From: Phoronis ovalis | Taxonomy: Eukaryota > Phoronida > Phoronidae | Reading direction: 5' to 3' | Assembly: GCA_028565635.1 (NCBI GenBank) | Contig: JAOXYB010036495.1 | Span: forward strand, 1 to 10,126 | Length of the DNA: 10,126 bases | Shown: positions 1 through 6,776 of the stretch, one piece after another | How positions within the stretch are numbered: position 1 is the first letter of the stretch | Layout: every line of letters begins with the position of its first letter | Program-made: the position numbers and the translations under genes | The notes under the pieces: generated by a model | What the model was told of the DNA's origin: nothing | What the model saw: only the letters and a program-made list of their open reading frames with translations | Database searches by the model: none

Positions 1-41
1 GAAACATACTGATAATAATATTATATTTAACAACACAACAG

Positions 42-165
42 GATCAACAAATGTGTAAGCGTGAGATTCGTGTGAAGGCCACAGAGGTGTGGTGGTTGAA
101 CCGAGCTTCTAACAATTTGCCTGGAGGACCTTTAGACACTCCTGATAAGTGGATCTACGGGAATC
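42..165 (+). CDS. Exon A of the unrecognised gene
   Basis: The frame reads DQQMCKREIRVKATEVWWLN and continues to WIYGN, ending one base into a codon before a consensus GTGAGT donor at 166. The acceptor before 42 (AACACAACAG) lacks a pyrimidine tract and is the weakest splice site of the chain. The other two frames contain early stops. No in-frame stop lies between base 1 and 42, so the segment could begin further left, or ATG at 51 could be the true start. Confidence 0.5.
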
Positions 166-3100
166 GTGAGTACCATGACGTTTACACACTTTACACGTCA
201 TGTGATACACTGAATAATATAATGATGCATCCGAGTTTAATTGTCGATTTTTAAGAAATTAAACTGCCTTCCCTTTCTTTCCTTAAATAACGTATGACAA
301 AAAATTAACATTTCGTATTTTTTTGCTTAGTTTTCTTTTGAGATATGTTCTAATTCGTTCTTAATAAATTACATGTATAGTTTTAAACTTTTAATAATCA
401 ATAATATTTCATTTATTTGAACAAAATACCATCAAAAATTGCCGTGTTGGCCAATCTCTTAAACTCTACAAACCGTCAAACAGTGGGAAGAATTATTCAT
501 TCATGCGAAAACTCAGTTTCTTGCATACACTGGACTTGTTGTCTTCCTATGCATTTTTTAAATATAATTTATTTTAAATTAAGTTTAGTGTACAGAATAT
601 ATTGTAAGGGAATAGTTCTATGATATATTTGCTCCTTGTATCTATGAGCTCAGATTGTTGCCTCCTGTAACTGGTTCAGATAAGTTTAGGGTAGGGTTGA
701 GGCTGTGATTAGGGTAGGGTAAGTGTTTTTTATTATTAGTGCAGATACGTATCAAAGGGGATATATATAGCAAATCGTTTGTCAGCATCTCAAGCCTTCA
801 TGGATTAGTGGGTAATGTACTCGATCTTTCAGTATTTTCAGCGCAGGTTCGAACCCGTCATGAGCCTTGTTGATTAGTTATAATATAAGTTATTTCACTT
901 ATTATTCTGAATTTTCTAGATACGCAAGTGAAATAAGGCATCATTATGTATTTCAGCGCCACCTGGTGGGATTATTATTTTAAATAACCTGTAACTCTAA
1001 CAATATGAGCTTCAATACGTTGTTTTTGACATAGCTTCTTCGAAATATGTGTAACCTTCATTTCATTTCTCAGTTCAAATAGTTTCCATGGAAACATAAT
1101 GTAAACTGCAACTTTTTAAGTTTATAAAAAGTGGATGTCTTTCAAATACATTTCCCCACCTCTAAATACGGACAATGTTTGGTCGATGTCGTTCAGCCCA
1201 TCAGTCTTGTTTATCGCCTCGGTTGACGGTTAAGATACCTTTGTATACCTGTGTAAACTTTAATATTAAAACTTTCTTAATTTGTTAGATGTTGTATTCC
1301 CTAAACATCACGTAATCACTGTCTCACCTGACAATCGTAAACTTGAACGTTTTGTTTATGTAATATAACAATAAAATATATCTAATATAGACTGCTTGGA
1401 CATCGATTGAATTTCATGGCATTTGTATTATGCAGTTGTGGAATTCTATGTGAACCTGAGGCTTATCTCTGGCATCTACTGCTATTCGCAACAACCTCAC
1501 CAGAAACAAGATTGCATCAGTGCAATACAAGTTATGGCCGATGTGAGAGAAGAGCTTTTGATTTGTAAGTTAGATGAATGATATCAAAATCATTTTTCAC
1601 ACTCTTTATCCGATCCTTGATCTTCATTCCCATTGGACCTTATTACTTGTTAATGCTCGATCTTTTGAATTATGGCACGATAGCATTTCTGATGAAATAA
1701 AAATTCAAAAAGTAAAAACTTGCAAGGTAAGCATGAATATTTCCGTGGAGTTATGCTGCAATTTTCATAAAATTTAGACAATTAGTTTCTTTTAACAATA
1801 GCTAAACACAGTACGGCTCAATAATCCATGTAACATACTTTGCATGCCTGACTCGTAAATACCTTACTTGTTGTACTTGTAGGTTTTCGTGACGAAGTTA
1901 TAAGTATGGAAAAAATTCGAAATCTTGTAGTCAAATATTTCCAAGTCTTCGCACATTTGCTTGATGGCGATCACTTAGAATTCTTGAGAGATAATAACTT
2001 TTGGGAGGTATGTAGGTATATACATATGTGTGTGCGTGTAGTTGTGCGTGAGTGTGCTTGTCTGCGTGCGTGCTTGCGCGTATGTGTACTTACATCTTTG
2101 TGGATTGCCCATATCTCTGTGTCAATGAGAGTGTCTGTGTATCGGTGTTTGTCTAGGTTCCCGTGTCCGTATATTTATATGTCTGTAAAATAAGATTTTC
2201 GCATTATTGTTATTTATAGATTAATATAATTCCGTTATTTTCTAATATAACTGTGTTCTTTTTTATATTTTGCAGGAGGCAGCAAATATCTATCGATTTT
2301 TTTACAATTTTGCGCCAGATAATAATATATTGACAGATGAGTATTTGGAAAAAAACAAGTATAAAAAATATGTAAGTATTTCAATAAAGGTAAAAGTACG
2401 TCTTCGTTACTGTACGAGCCTAATGTGTACTGAAATCTGGCACTACACTACACGCAGTCTGAATAAATCCATCCGTTAGTGTTCCGTACCCTCTCAGCTA
2501 ACATCTTGGCTTAACTATAGTCAATTTTTGTGTATTATCTCGAAAAGCAGAAGAACCATAATCCCGTTATTTCTGTATAAAGTGTCACGAAATTCTTGAC
2601 ACCAATCAAACTGCTGCTTACAATAATACTTATAACGGTGGACTAAGCGGGTAGGGGGTCGATCACACACACATACTGTGCTGCCAGAGTTTATGTATAG
2701 TCCGCTAAGCAAAAAGCAGGCTCCCCGCCGATACCTATTCAAATGTTAGAATAGACGTGGTAGGCGACGATAGATCACGCAGATAGAATAAAGACTTAAG
2801 CACAACTGTAGGGACCCATCACTAATAGTATAGTTTCTAGTAAAAATTAACATAGCAACAGTACAAAATGATAAATTAATTCAACATTATTTAAAAAGAT
2901 TTGGTGGATTTCTAAATTCTCAAGTATGTAATCCACCAACAATAACGCTAGTTGAATTTGATGTACATCACATTTGATACACAAAGGTGACACAATGTAT
3001 CATGGCAAAAAGTAGTCCAGAACACACGAGATTGAAGGAAATCATATCAGATATTCAAAAAATGATAGGGAACTGGGATCCACTACCTTTGCTTCGCTAA

Positions 3101-3316
3101 CTCCCGGCATACCCCTGAAAGCATGCACCCCTAACTAAACGTCCATACACAGCGTATGTCGGTGTTACTAATAATTTGGAAGATACATAACTTGCTCCGG
3201 ATTATTCAAAAGATATTTATTTGCTTCTTTTGCAGCTTGACTTGCACACATATATAGCCACTAGGAAGGCTGAACAAAAAGTTAAAAAAGGAATGAAGAA
3301 AACAGGAAAAAAATAA
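42..3316 (+). CDS. Unrecognised helical, faintly TPR-like protein; five-exon model, 5' end uncertain
   Basis: Joining 42-165, 1436-1564, 1883-2007, 2276-2371 and 3236-3316 gives 555 coding bases: 184 residues and a TAA stop. Each junction has GT and AG and the phases 1,1,0,0 agree, so one frame stays open across four introns; chance alone would rarely give this. The product has an N-terminal part with WWLNRAS and LPGGPLDTPDKW, then amphipathic helices (VEFYVNLRLISG, KIRNLVVKYFQVFAHLL, FWEEAANIYRFFYNFAPDNN), then a lysine-rich tail. The FWEEAANIY...APDNN stretch resembles the second helix and turn of a TPR unit, but no full repeat is clear. There is no signal peptide or membrane segment, so a cytosolic or nuclear place is likely. 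The frame is open to the window edge, so earlier exons may exist; otherwise ATG at 51 would start a 181-residue protein. I do not recognise the family and assign no function. Confidence 0.6.
684..724 (+). repeat. Telomere-like GGGTAGGGT tracts
   Basis: TTAGGGTAGGGT occurs at 686-697 and again at 709-720, with an intervening TGAGGCTGTGA. The motif resembles a degraded TTAGGG array, but the unit is not regular. It lies in the first intron of the unrecognised gene, about 70 bases before the tRNA-like unit, and may belong to the same inserted element. Confidence 0.4.
890..936. repeat. 11-bp inverted repeat (hairpin) behind the SINE head
   Basis: TTATTTCACTT at 890-900 is the exact reverse complement of AAGTGAAATAA at 926-936, with a 25-base loop. 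In the transcript this would be an AU-rich stem. It may be part of the SINE tail or the remnant of a separate small inverted-repeat element. Confidence 0.5.
958..969 (-). promoter_or_regulatory. CTCF-like core motif
   Basis: On the minus strand the bases read CCACCAGGTGGC, matching every position of the animal CTCF core consensus CCASYAGRKGGC. It lies just past the SINE-like unit. Binding is not shown; single 12-base matches occur by chance and the motif can spread with repeats. Confidence 0.3.
1436..1564 (+). CDS. Exon B of the unrecognised gene
   Basis: It follows the acceptor TTATGCAG and ends before a consensus GTAAGT donor at 1565. Entering in phase 1, the frame reads (L)VEFYVNLRLISGIYCYSQ and on to VMADVREELLI, a helix-like sequence with normal composition. 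A second frame is also open over this exon, but only the one used here joins both neighbours by phase. Confidence 0.6.
1883..2007 (+). CDS. Exon C of the unrecognised gene
   Basis: The acceptor is TTGTACTTGTAG and the donor is GAG|GTATGT at 2008. The phase-1 junction with exon B creates a cysteine codon; the exon then reads FRDEVISMEKIRNLVVKYFQ and on to LEFLRDNNFWE, ending on a complete codon. The pattern of hydrophobic residues suggests two amphipathic helices. Confidence 0.62.
2008..2190 (+). repeat. Degenerate TG/TGCG-rich microsatellite
   Basis: Most of the 268-bp intron between exons C and D is a strand-asymmetric run of TGTG, TGCG and TGTC units, densest at 2022-2086 and fading to 2190. 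The open frame across it (1906-2193) is exon C reading into the simple repeat, and the residues after 2007 are not considered coding. Confidence 0.7.
2276..2371 (+). CDS. Exon D of the unrecognised gene
   Basis: It has a strong acceptor (TTTTTTATATTTTGCAG) and a GTAAGT donor at 2372. It is exactly 32 codons, phase 0 at both ends. It begins EAANIYRFFYNFAPDNN, which with the preceding FWE resembles the second helix and PDNN turn of a TPR unit, and ends in the charged stretch EYLEKNKYKKY. Confidence 0.62.
2441..2787 (-). mobile_element. Dispersed repeat, copy 1 (inverted relative to copy 2)
   Basis: The reverse complement of this stretch aligns by eye with 9703-10053, with roughly four in five bases equal. 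Shared blocks include CTGCGTGATC, GAATAGGTATCG, GGGGAGC, GCTTTTTGCTTAGC, TATTATTGTAAGC, TTGATTGGTGTCAAGA, CGTGACACTTTATAC and GGTACGGAACACTAA. It holds a single copy of the 47-bp unit that is tandemly repeated in copy 2. No transposase frame or clear terminal inverted repeat is seen, so it is a non-autonomous element of unknown class. It lies in the last intron of the unrecognised gene. The minus-strand open frame at 2521-2742 is inside it and is not conserved as protein. Confidence 0.7.
3236..3316 (+). CDS. Terminal exon E of the unrecognised gene, basic tail
   Basis: A strong acceptor (TTTGCTTCTTTTGCAG) precedes an open phase-0 segment of 26 codons that reads LDLHTYIATRKAEQKVKKGM, then KKTGKK and TAA at 3314-3316. 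The tail has about ten lysines or arginines, which would suit nucleic-acid binding or a nuclear signal (inference). An AATAAA at 3375-3380 lies a typical distance downstream, supporting this as the last exon. Confidence 0.6.
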   Translation, partial: LDLHTYIATRKAEQKVKKGMKKTGKK

Positions 3317-3374
3317 TTTAAGAAACGATGATCTCAAAATGAAGCCAACTATGATGTAAAAGACAAAAGAAAAG

Positions 3375-3380
3375 AATAAA
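3375..3380 (+). terminator. Polyadenylation signal AATAAA of the unrecognised gene
   Basis: A canonical AATAAA lies 58 bases after the TAA at 3314-3316, within an A-rich stretch. It implies a short 3' UTR ending near 3390-3410. The local A-richness makes a chance hexamer possible, but its position fits the exon model. Confidence 0.5.
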
Positions 3381-3399
3381 AACCTATGGCTAAGAAAAG

Positions 3400-4990
3400 T
3401 TGAAATGAATACAAAACCACCTATGATATAAAAATGACACATAAAAACATTCTATGAATCGTCTTCAACTGTTAGTACATCTCAGCTCTAAAAGTCTCAC
3501 TAAAACCATGTAAGGCTACTTCATACAGTAATACAGGCATATGTCCAGTAAAATAAAACAAGAAAGTGTGAAACATAATGTGTTTCTTTATGATTTATCA
3601 TTACACACTACTTTAACTGATGTTTCAACAAGGGAGATTAGTAATCAGTAAAACTCCTTCAAAAATACATGTTTTAGTATTGTGTTTCCATAACATATCA
3701 GCAGATTTCACTGTGTTCCATTTATATTACTGCATACGGGAAGGAAAACCAGTAACTGTTTGCATCATTTTGTGTATCTCTGAATTAATACAGGTAGGTA
3801 CGCCTATACAAGGAAATGTTTAACTTTTCAAATTTGCCGACCCCCTCCCCATAAATAATAACCAGTCACCTAATACGTGATAACCAGTGAGTGCGTAAGG
3901 AGATATTTTGGTTTAACGGACATATGCTTTGAACTTAAAGCTGGTTCTCGTAAATCATATTTTAAGATGCTAGCATGCAGTTTATTTGATTTCTTCAAAG
4001 TCCGTCTGCTTAAGCTTAAGTAACTAAAAAGCTACGGATATAACAAACGTGTGAAATGTTGGATCTGGTTGCTGAATAGGTTGATGCAAATTTCATAAAT
4101 GAATCCAATTTGAATTAAAACTAATCGAATTTGACGAATTTGATTGCATTCAGTCTTACATAGACATTGCTTCCGAGTTAATTCGAAGTGGCTGATGAGT
4201 TTGTACAATGTAGCAACCCAGGTAGAATATACAACTGAAATTATGCATACTTGTAATTTTTTACTGTCAGGTGAAAAAAATCAAATAATCCAAACTTACG
4301 CTCATATAGAAATGATTTTTTGATGGAAAAACTTAAATTAATTTTGCGTGTGTCTCCGGTAAATAAAAAATAAAATAAAATAACAGTTGGCTGGTTGAGT
4401 GTTTCCTTACAGCACTGAAAGGGCATTTATAACTATATCGTTTGTTATTGTTATTTACTTTCAACTGTCTCACGTGGAAATTTATGAAACTAGTTTTAAT
4501 ATATTCGGCTCCAAACCAGTGTTACATTTAACTTTCTCTAAGTCATCAGGAAAAGAGCAATGATTTAATTACTGGTCACCCCATCAACAGCGTTTGCAAG
4601 AATTAAAGCACAAACACTAATTTCCAAAAAATAGTATTTTTGAAAGCGATGTCTTCACCAGAAGCAGAGTAACTGGATTTGATGCTAGCAAGAAATCTTA
4701 TTTGGATCGTGTAAATTCTTCTGTCAATACATGAAACATTACTCCAGGCAACTCGCCATCTAGGTGCATGTAAAAATGGTGTTCAAAAGCATAATAGCAA
4801 TACAAAGGTAAATAAAGTTCACGTAAAATGTTGTGCTAGTGAAAGAAATTGTTCACACAAGTAATTAAAGCCATGAAATGCGGCTTGGTACCAAGACACT
4901 GATCGGCATGTTAAACCGAAATACCTGGAAATACTTTCTTGGTTACTTTTTGGAATATGTTCTTGATTTCTTTTTAAAACATTTTTTGAT
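3400..4990. other. Intergenic stretch without supported genes
   Basis: Only short open frames of about 60 residues occur here, with no family motif or convincing splice chain. An A-rich AATAAA-type simple repeat lies at 4363-4382. A stretch at 4750-4809 has an acceptor (CTCCAG), 20 open codons and an AAG|GTAAAT donor, but it joins no neighbour in a useful frame. I see no RNA gene or mobile element. Confidence 0.5.
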
Positions 4991-5002
4991 TTCTTCGTTT
5001 AG

Positions 5003-5079
5003 TGCTTGGTGACATCTTGAAGGAGATAAAACAACTCACAAAAGCCGCCATTAAAATTGCAGGCGACGACGTATATTAA
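5003..5079 (+). CDS. Orphan terminal-exon candidate (weak)
   Basis: A T-rich tract ending TTCTTCGTTTAG precedes a segment that, entered in phase 1, reads LGDILKEIKQLTKAAIKIAG, then DDVY and TAA. The residues form a clean amphipathic helix unlike typical AT-rich noise. Its phase suits the donors of exon A or exon B of the upstream gene, so it could be an alternative last exon, or the relic of a lost gene. With only 24 codons, chance is a real possibility. Confidence 0.2.
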
Positions 5080-5789
5080 AAGGGCTTGCTTGAAATTCGT
5101 TTTTCATTTTAAACATCAGATTTTTTATTTAATTCTTATAGAAAATGAAATGGGTTTTACTTAAGGGTGTACTAGGCACGACGATTCTATTTCAGTCTTC
5201 CGAAGTGCAAGGACATGTGATTAGTCGAAGGAGATTTGTGAATTACTACTTCAATATTTAAAACAAAGACTAAACTGACTTTCCGCGATAGTGCATTTAT
5301 ACTTAAAAACACGTTGAGTAATCCAGGTCATACGATTGTACAATTCTGGACTATTCAGATAATAGTTTGCGTTTAATGGCACCAATCAGATTTTATATTC
5401 AAAACGCATCTTTATAAGTCATATAAAACTTCATGTGTCGATGATTATCAACACGTTTTAGGACACTTTGTAAGCAAACTATAAATATTCAATATTCAAT
5501 ATTATGGATATACAATATCTTTAACCAAGAATAGCTGTTTACTATAAAATCATATATTTGCTAAGAATGTGTTCGATTTTCTGGAATTGTTTTCGATAAT
5601 TTTGTTCAGTATCCTTCATGATAGATAAACTATCCGAGCAACATAACTGTTTATTTTCGTGAAAGATTTAATTTCCAAACATTTGTAATGAAGTTATATG
5701 GGGTTAGGCGAAATTCATTTCTGACGGTCGTAGGGTTACGTCCGGATTATAATAGAGTTACCATACGAACAGTAGTATTTCCGCATATT
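5080..5789. other. Intergenic AT-rich stretch, nothing recognised
   Basis: No open frame of note, splice chain or RNA gene was found. There is a small direct repeat of ATATTCA/AATATTC units at 5487-5503. The remainder looks like unconstrained AT-rich sequence. Confidence 0.5.
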
Positions 5790-5908
5790 TAATGGGGTGT
5801 ATTTCGAGTTTTTTTTTGTCATGGGATATGGTTTTTGGTAAATAAATTTTACCATGGGGTATATAGAAAGCAATTTTTACCATGGGTTAAGGTATTTTTT
5901 ACCTGGGG
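5790..5908 (+). repeat. Degenerate tandem repeat of about 30 bp (ATGGG...TTTTTACC)
   Basis: The word ATGGG recurs at 5792, 5821, 5853 and 5881, each followed by a T-rich run and then ACC or GTC, and a fifth partial unit starts with CTGGGG near 5903. Spacings are 29, 32 and 28 bases. The copies have diverged by substitutions and small indels, so the array is old. Confidence 0.6.
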
Positions 5909-5968
5909 CCTCACACCTGTACCATTGTTTTATCAAGTAGACCTTCGGGTTTTACTGGTCTTAAATCG

Positions 5969-6006
5969 CTATACTCTAGATATGCTCTATACCGGTCTAT
6001 ACTCTA
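5969..6006 (+). repeat. Short direct repeat CTATACTCTA
   Basis: CTATACTCTA occurs at 5969-5978 and at 5997-6006, a period of 28 bases, with related CTCTATA words between. The period is similar to that of the array at 5790-5908 but the sequence differs. Confidence 0.4.
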
Positions 6007-6173
6007 TGGTCTGATGTCACCGGGTTTTCTCTGAATAATACTATAATAACGATAAATAGGGATTTTCATGCCATTATAATATTGTTGTAATCACAAACTT
6101 CTTGCTTCCTATTGAACTTGAAAATAATCAAAATTACCCTTTCAACATCTAGAGTATTTATGGCGTCATACTA

Positions 6174-6212
6174 TGACGTCACATGAGGGTTTCCCCATTG
6201 TAGGGAATTCCT
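6174..6212 (+). promoter_or_regulatory. Putative CRE and two kappaB-like sites upstream of the Ig gene
   Basis: TGACGTCA at 6174-6181 is a perfect palindromic CRE. GGGTTTCCCC at 6187-6196 (GGGGAAACCC on the other strand) and GGGAATTCCT at 6203-6212 resemble Rel/NF-kappaB sites, each one base off the usual consensus. All three lie within 39 bases, about 440-475 bases upstream of the predicted start of transcription of the Ig gene. CREB and Rel factors are conserved in animals and control immune genes; use here is inference. Confidence 0.35.
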
Positions 6213-6461
6213 GTTTCATAACGACTGTAAACAGACACCGCCGATTTCATCTATATGTGAAATTGTATAATGTTTTATAATAGTAAGCATAATCTAGCTT
6301 AATAAACTATGTAAGGGAATTATTGGAGAAGTGATTAAGCAATTTCATTCAAATGTTAACCATCTGAGTTTATAGTTAGGGGGTATAATATATTGTTATT
6401 AATTTACACTCTGAATCATGGCGGATATTGTATTCATAACATGCTTCGCAAGCTTCGACAT

Positions 6462-6626
6462 GCTCAAGCTTATTTCTAAGAAATGAATGGTCAGCATTTT
6501 TTTTGTCTATATATATAGCAAAATATTTTCCTATAAAAATTAACACGCTCCAGCTCGTTTCTAAGAAGTTCATGATCAGCATAATTTTTCGTGTGCACTA
6601 TATCAATTTTTAGCTATAAAAATAAC
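6462..6626 (+). repeat. 85-bp tandem duplication containing the TATA element
   Basis: Two diverged copies, 6462-6546 and 6547-6626, share GCTCNAGCT, TTTCTAAGAA, TGNTCAGCAT, a T-rich run, CTATA and CCTATAAAAAT or GCTATAAAAAT followed by AACAC. The period is 85 bases. Each copy therefore carries a TATAAAAA box, at 6532-6539 and 6615-6622. The duplication ends immediately upstream of the predicted start of transcription of the Ig gene. Confidence 0.7.
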
Positions 6627-6651
6627 ACACGCGCGTGTATTTTCGTCAGTT
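6615..6651 (+). promoter_or_regulatory. Core promoter of the Ig gene: TATA box and initiator
   Basis: TATAAAAA at 6615-6622 lies 33 bases upstream of the A (6648) in TCAGTT at 6646-6651, which fits the animal initiator consensus TCAGTY. This is close to the usual 30-31 base spacing. The resulting 5' UTR would be 47 bases, from 6648 to the ATG at 6695. A 12-bp perfect palindrome, ACACGCGCGTGT, sits between the two elements at 6627-6638. The distal TATA copy at 6532 has no initiator at the matching distance. Confidence 0.55.
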
Positions 6652-6694
6652 ACACTAACAAAATTGAGATTGGAAAAACGTTAAAGTTTAAAGC

Positions 6695-6776
6695 ATGATG
6701 ATTCACATTGTAACTCTAGTGCTTACAGTCATATGTTTCGGAGAAGGCGTTCCTTATTGTCCGGAGTGGTCCGCTG
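6695..6776 (+). CDS. Ig gene exon 1: start codon and signal peptide
   Basis: Two adjacent ATG codons (6695, 6698) open the frame; the first is chosen as the default. The 27 codons give a signal peptide and the short mature start VPYCPEWSA, then stop one base into a codon before a GTAAGC donor. A separate first exon carrying the signal peptide and ending in phase 1 is typical of secreted Ig-superfamily genes. Confidence 0.85.

Larger units (their letters stand above)
785..970 (+). mobile_element. tRNA-derived SINE-like unit, degraded
   Basis: TGGATTAGTGGG at 801-812 fits the RNA polymerase III A box (TRGCNNAGYNGG) with one mismatch, and GGTTCGAACCC at 846-856 fits the B box. Their spacing of about 45 bases is that of a tRNA. 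The acceptor and T stems (GCCTTCA near 794, ATGAGCC near 862) pair badly, so this is not a working tRNA but the head of an old SINE. The following tail has an 11-bp inverted repeat and a GCGCCACCTGGTGG motif. I could not find the target-site duplication, so both ends are approximate. It lies in the 1270-bp first intron of the unrecognised gene. Confidence 0.55.

Noticed and set aside
417-623. Plus-strand open frame of about 68 codons in the first intron
   Set aside because: It lacks an ATG start, has no acceptor or donor that fits the neighbouring exon phases, and its second half is an AT-rich run with no motif.
794-873. Functional tRNA gene
   Set aside because: A and B boxes are present, but the acceptor and T-arm stems do not pair, so a degraded SINE head is the better call.
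1574-1777. Plus-strand frame of 67 codons beginning just past exon B, protein-like in places
   Set aside because: It starts inside an intron right after a strong donor and ends before the next acceptor without splice support of its own. Retention of this intron cannot be excluded but is not shown.
2521-2742. Minus-strand open frame of 73 codons
   Set aside because: It lies wholly within copy 1 of the dispersed repeat; the corresponding part of copy 2 does not preserve the reading frame.
3206-3442. Minus-strand open frame rich in Phe and Ser
   Set aside because: It is the complement of the lysine-rich last exon and A-rich 3' UTR of the plus-strand gene; its hydrophobic look comes from poly-T.
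4241-4426. Minus-strand open frame of 61 codons
   Set aside because: It crosses an AATAAA-type simple repeat, has no motif, and no splice partners or promoter were found.
4750-4809. Possible internal exon with acceptor, 20 open codons and AAG|GTAAAT donor
   Set aside because: It ends in phase 0, and joining it to the candidate exon at 5003 gives a stop after five codons; no other partner is available.
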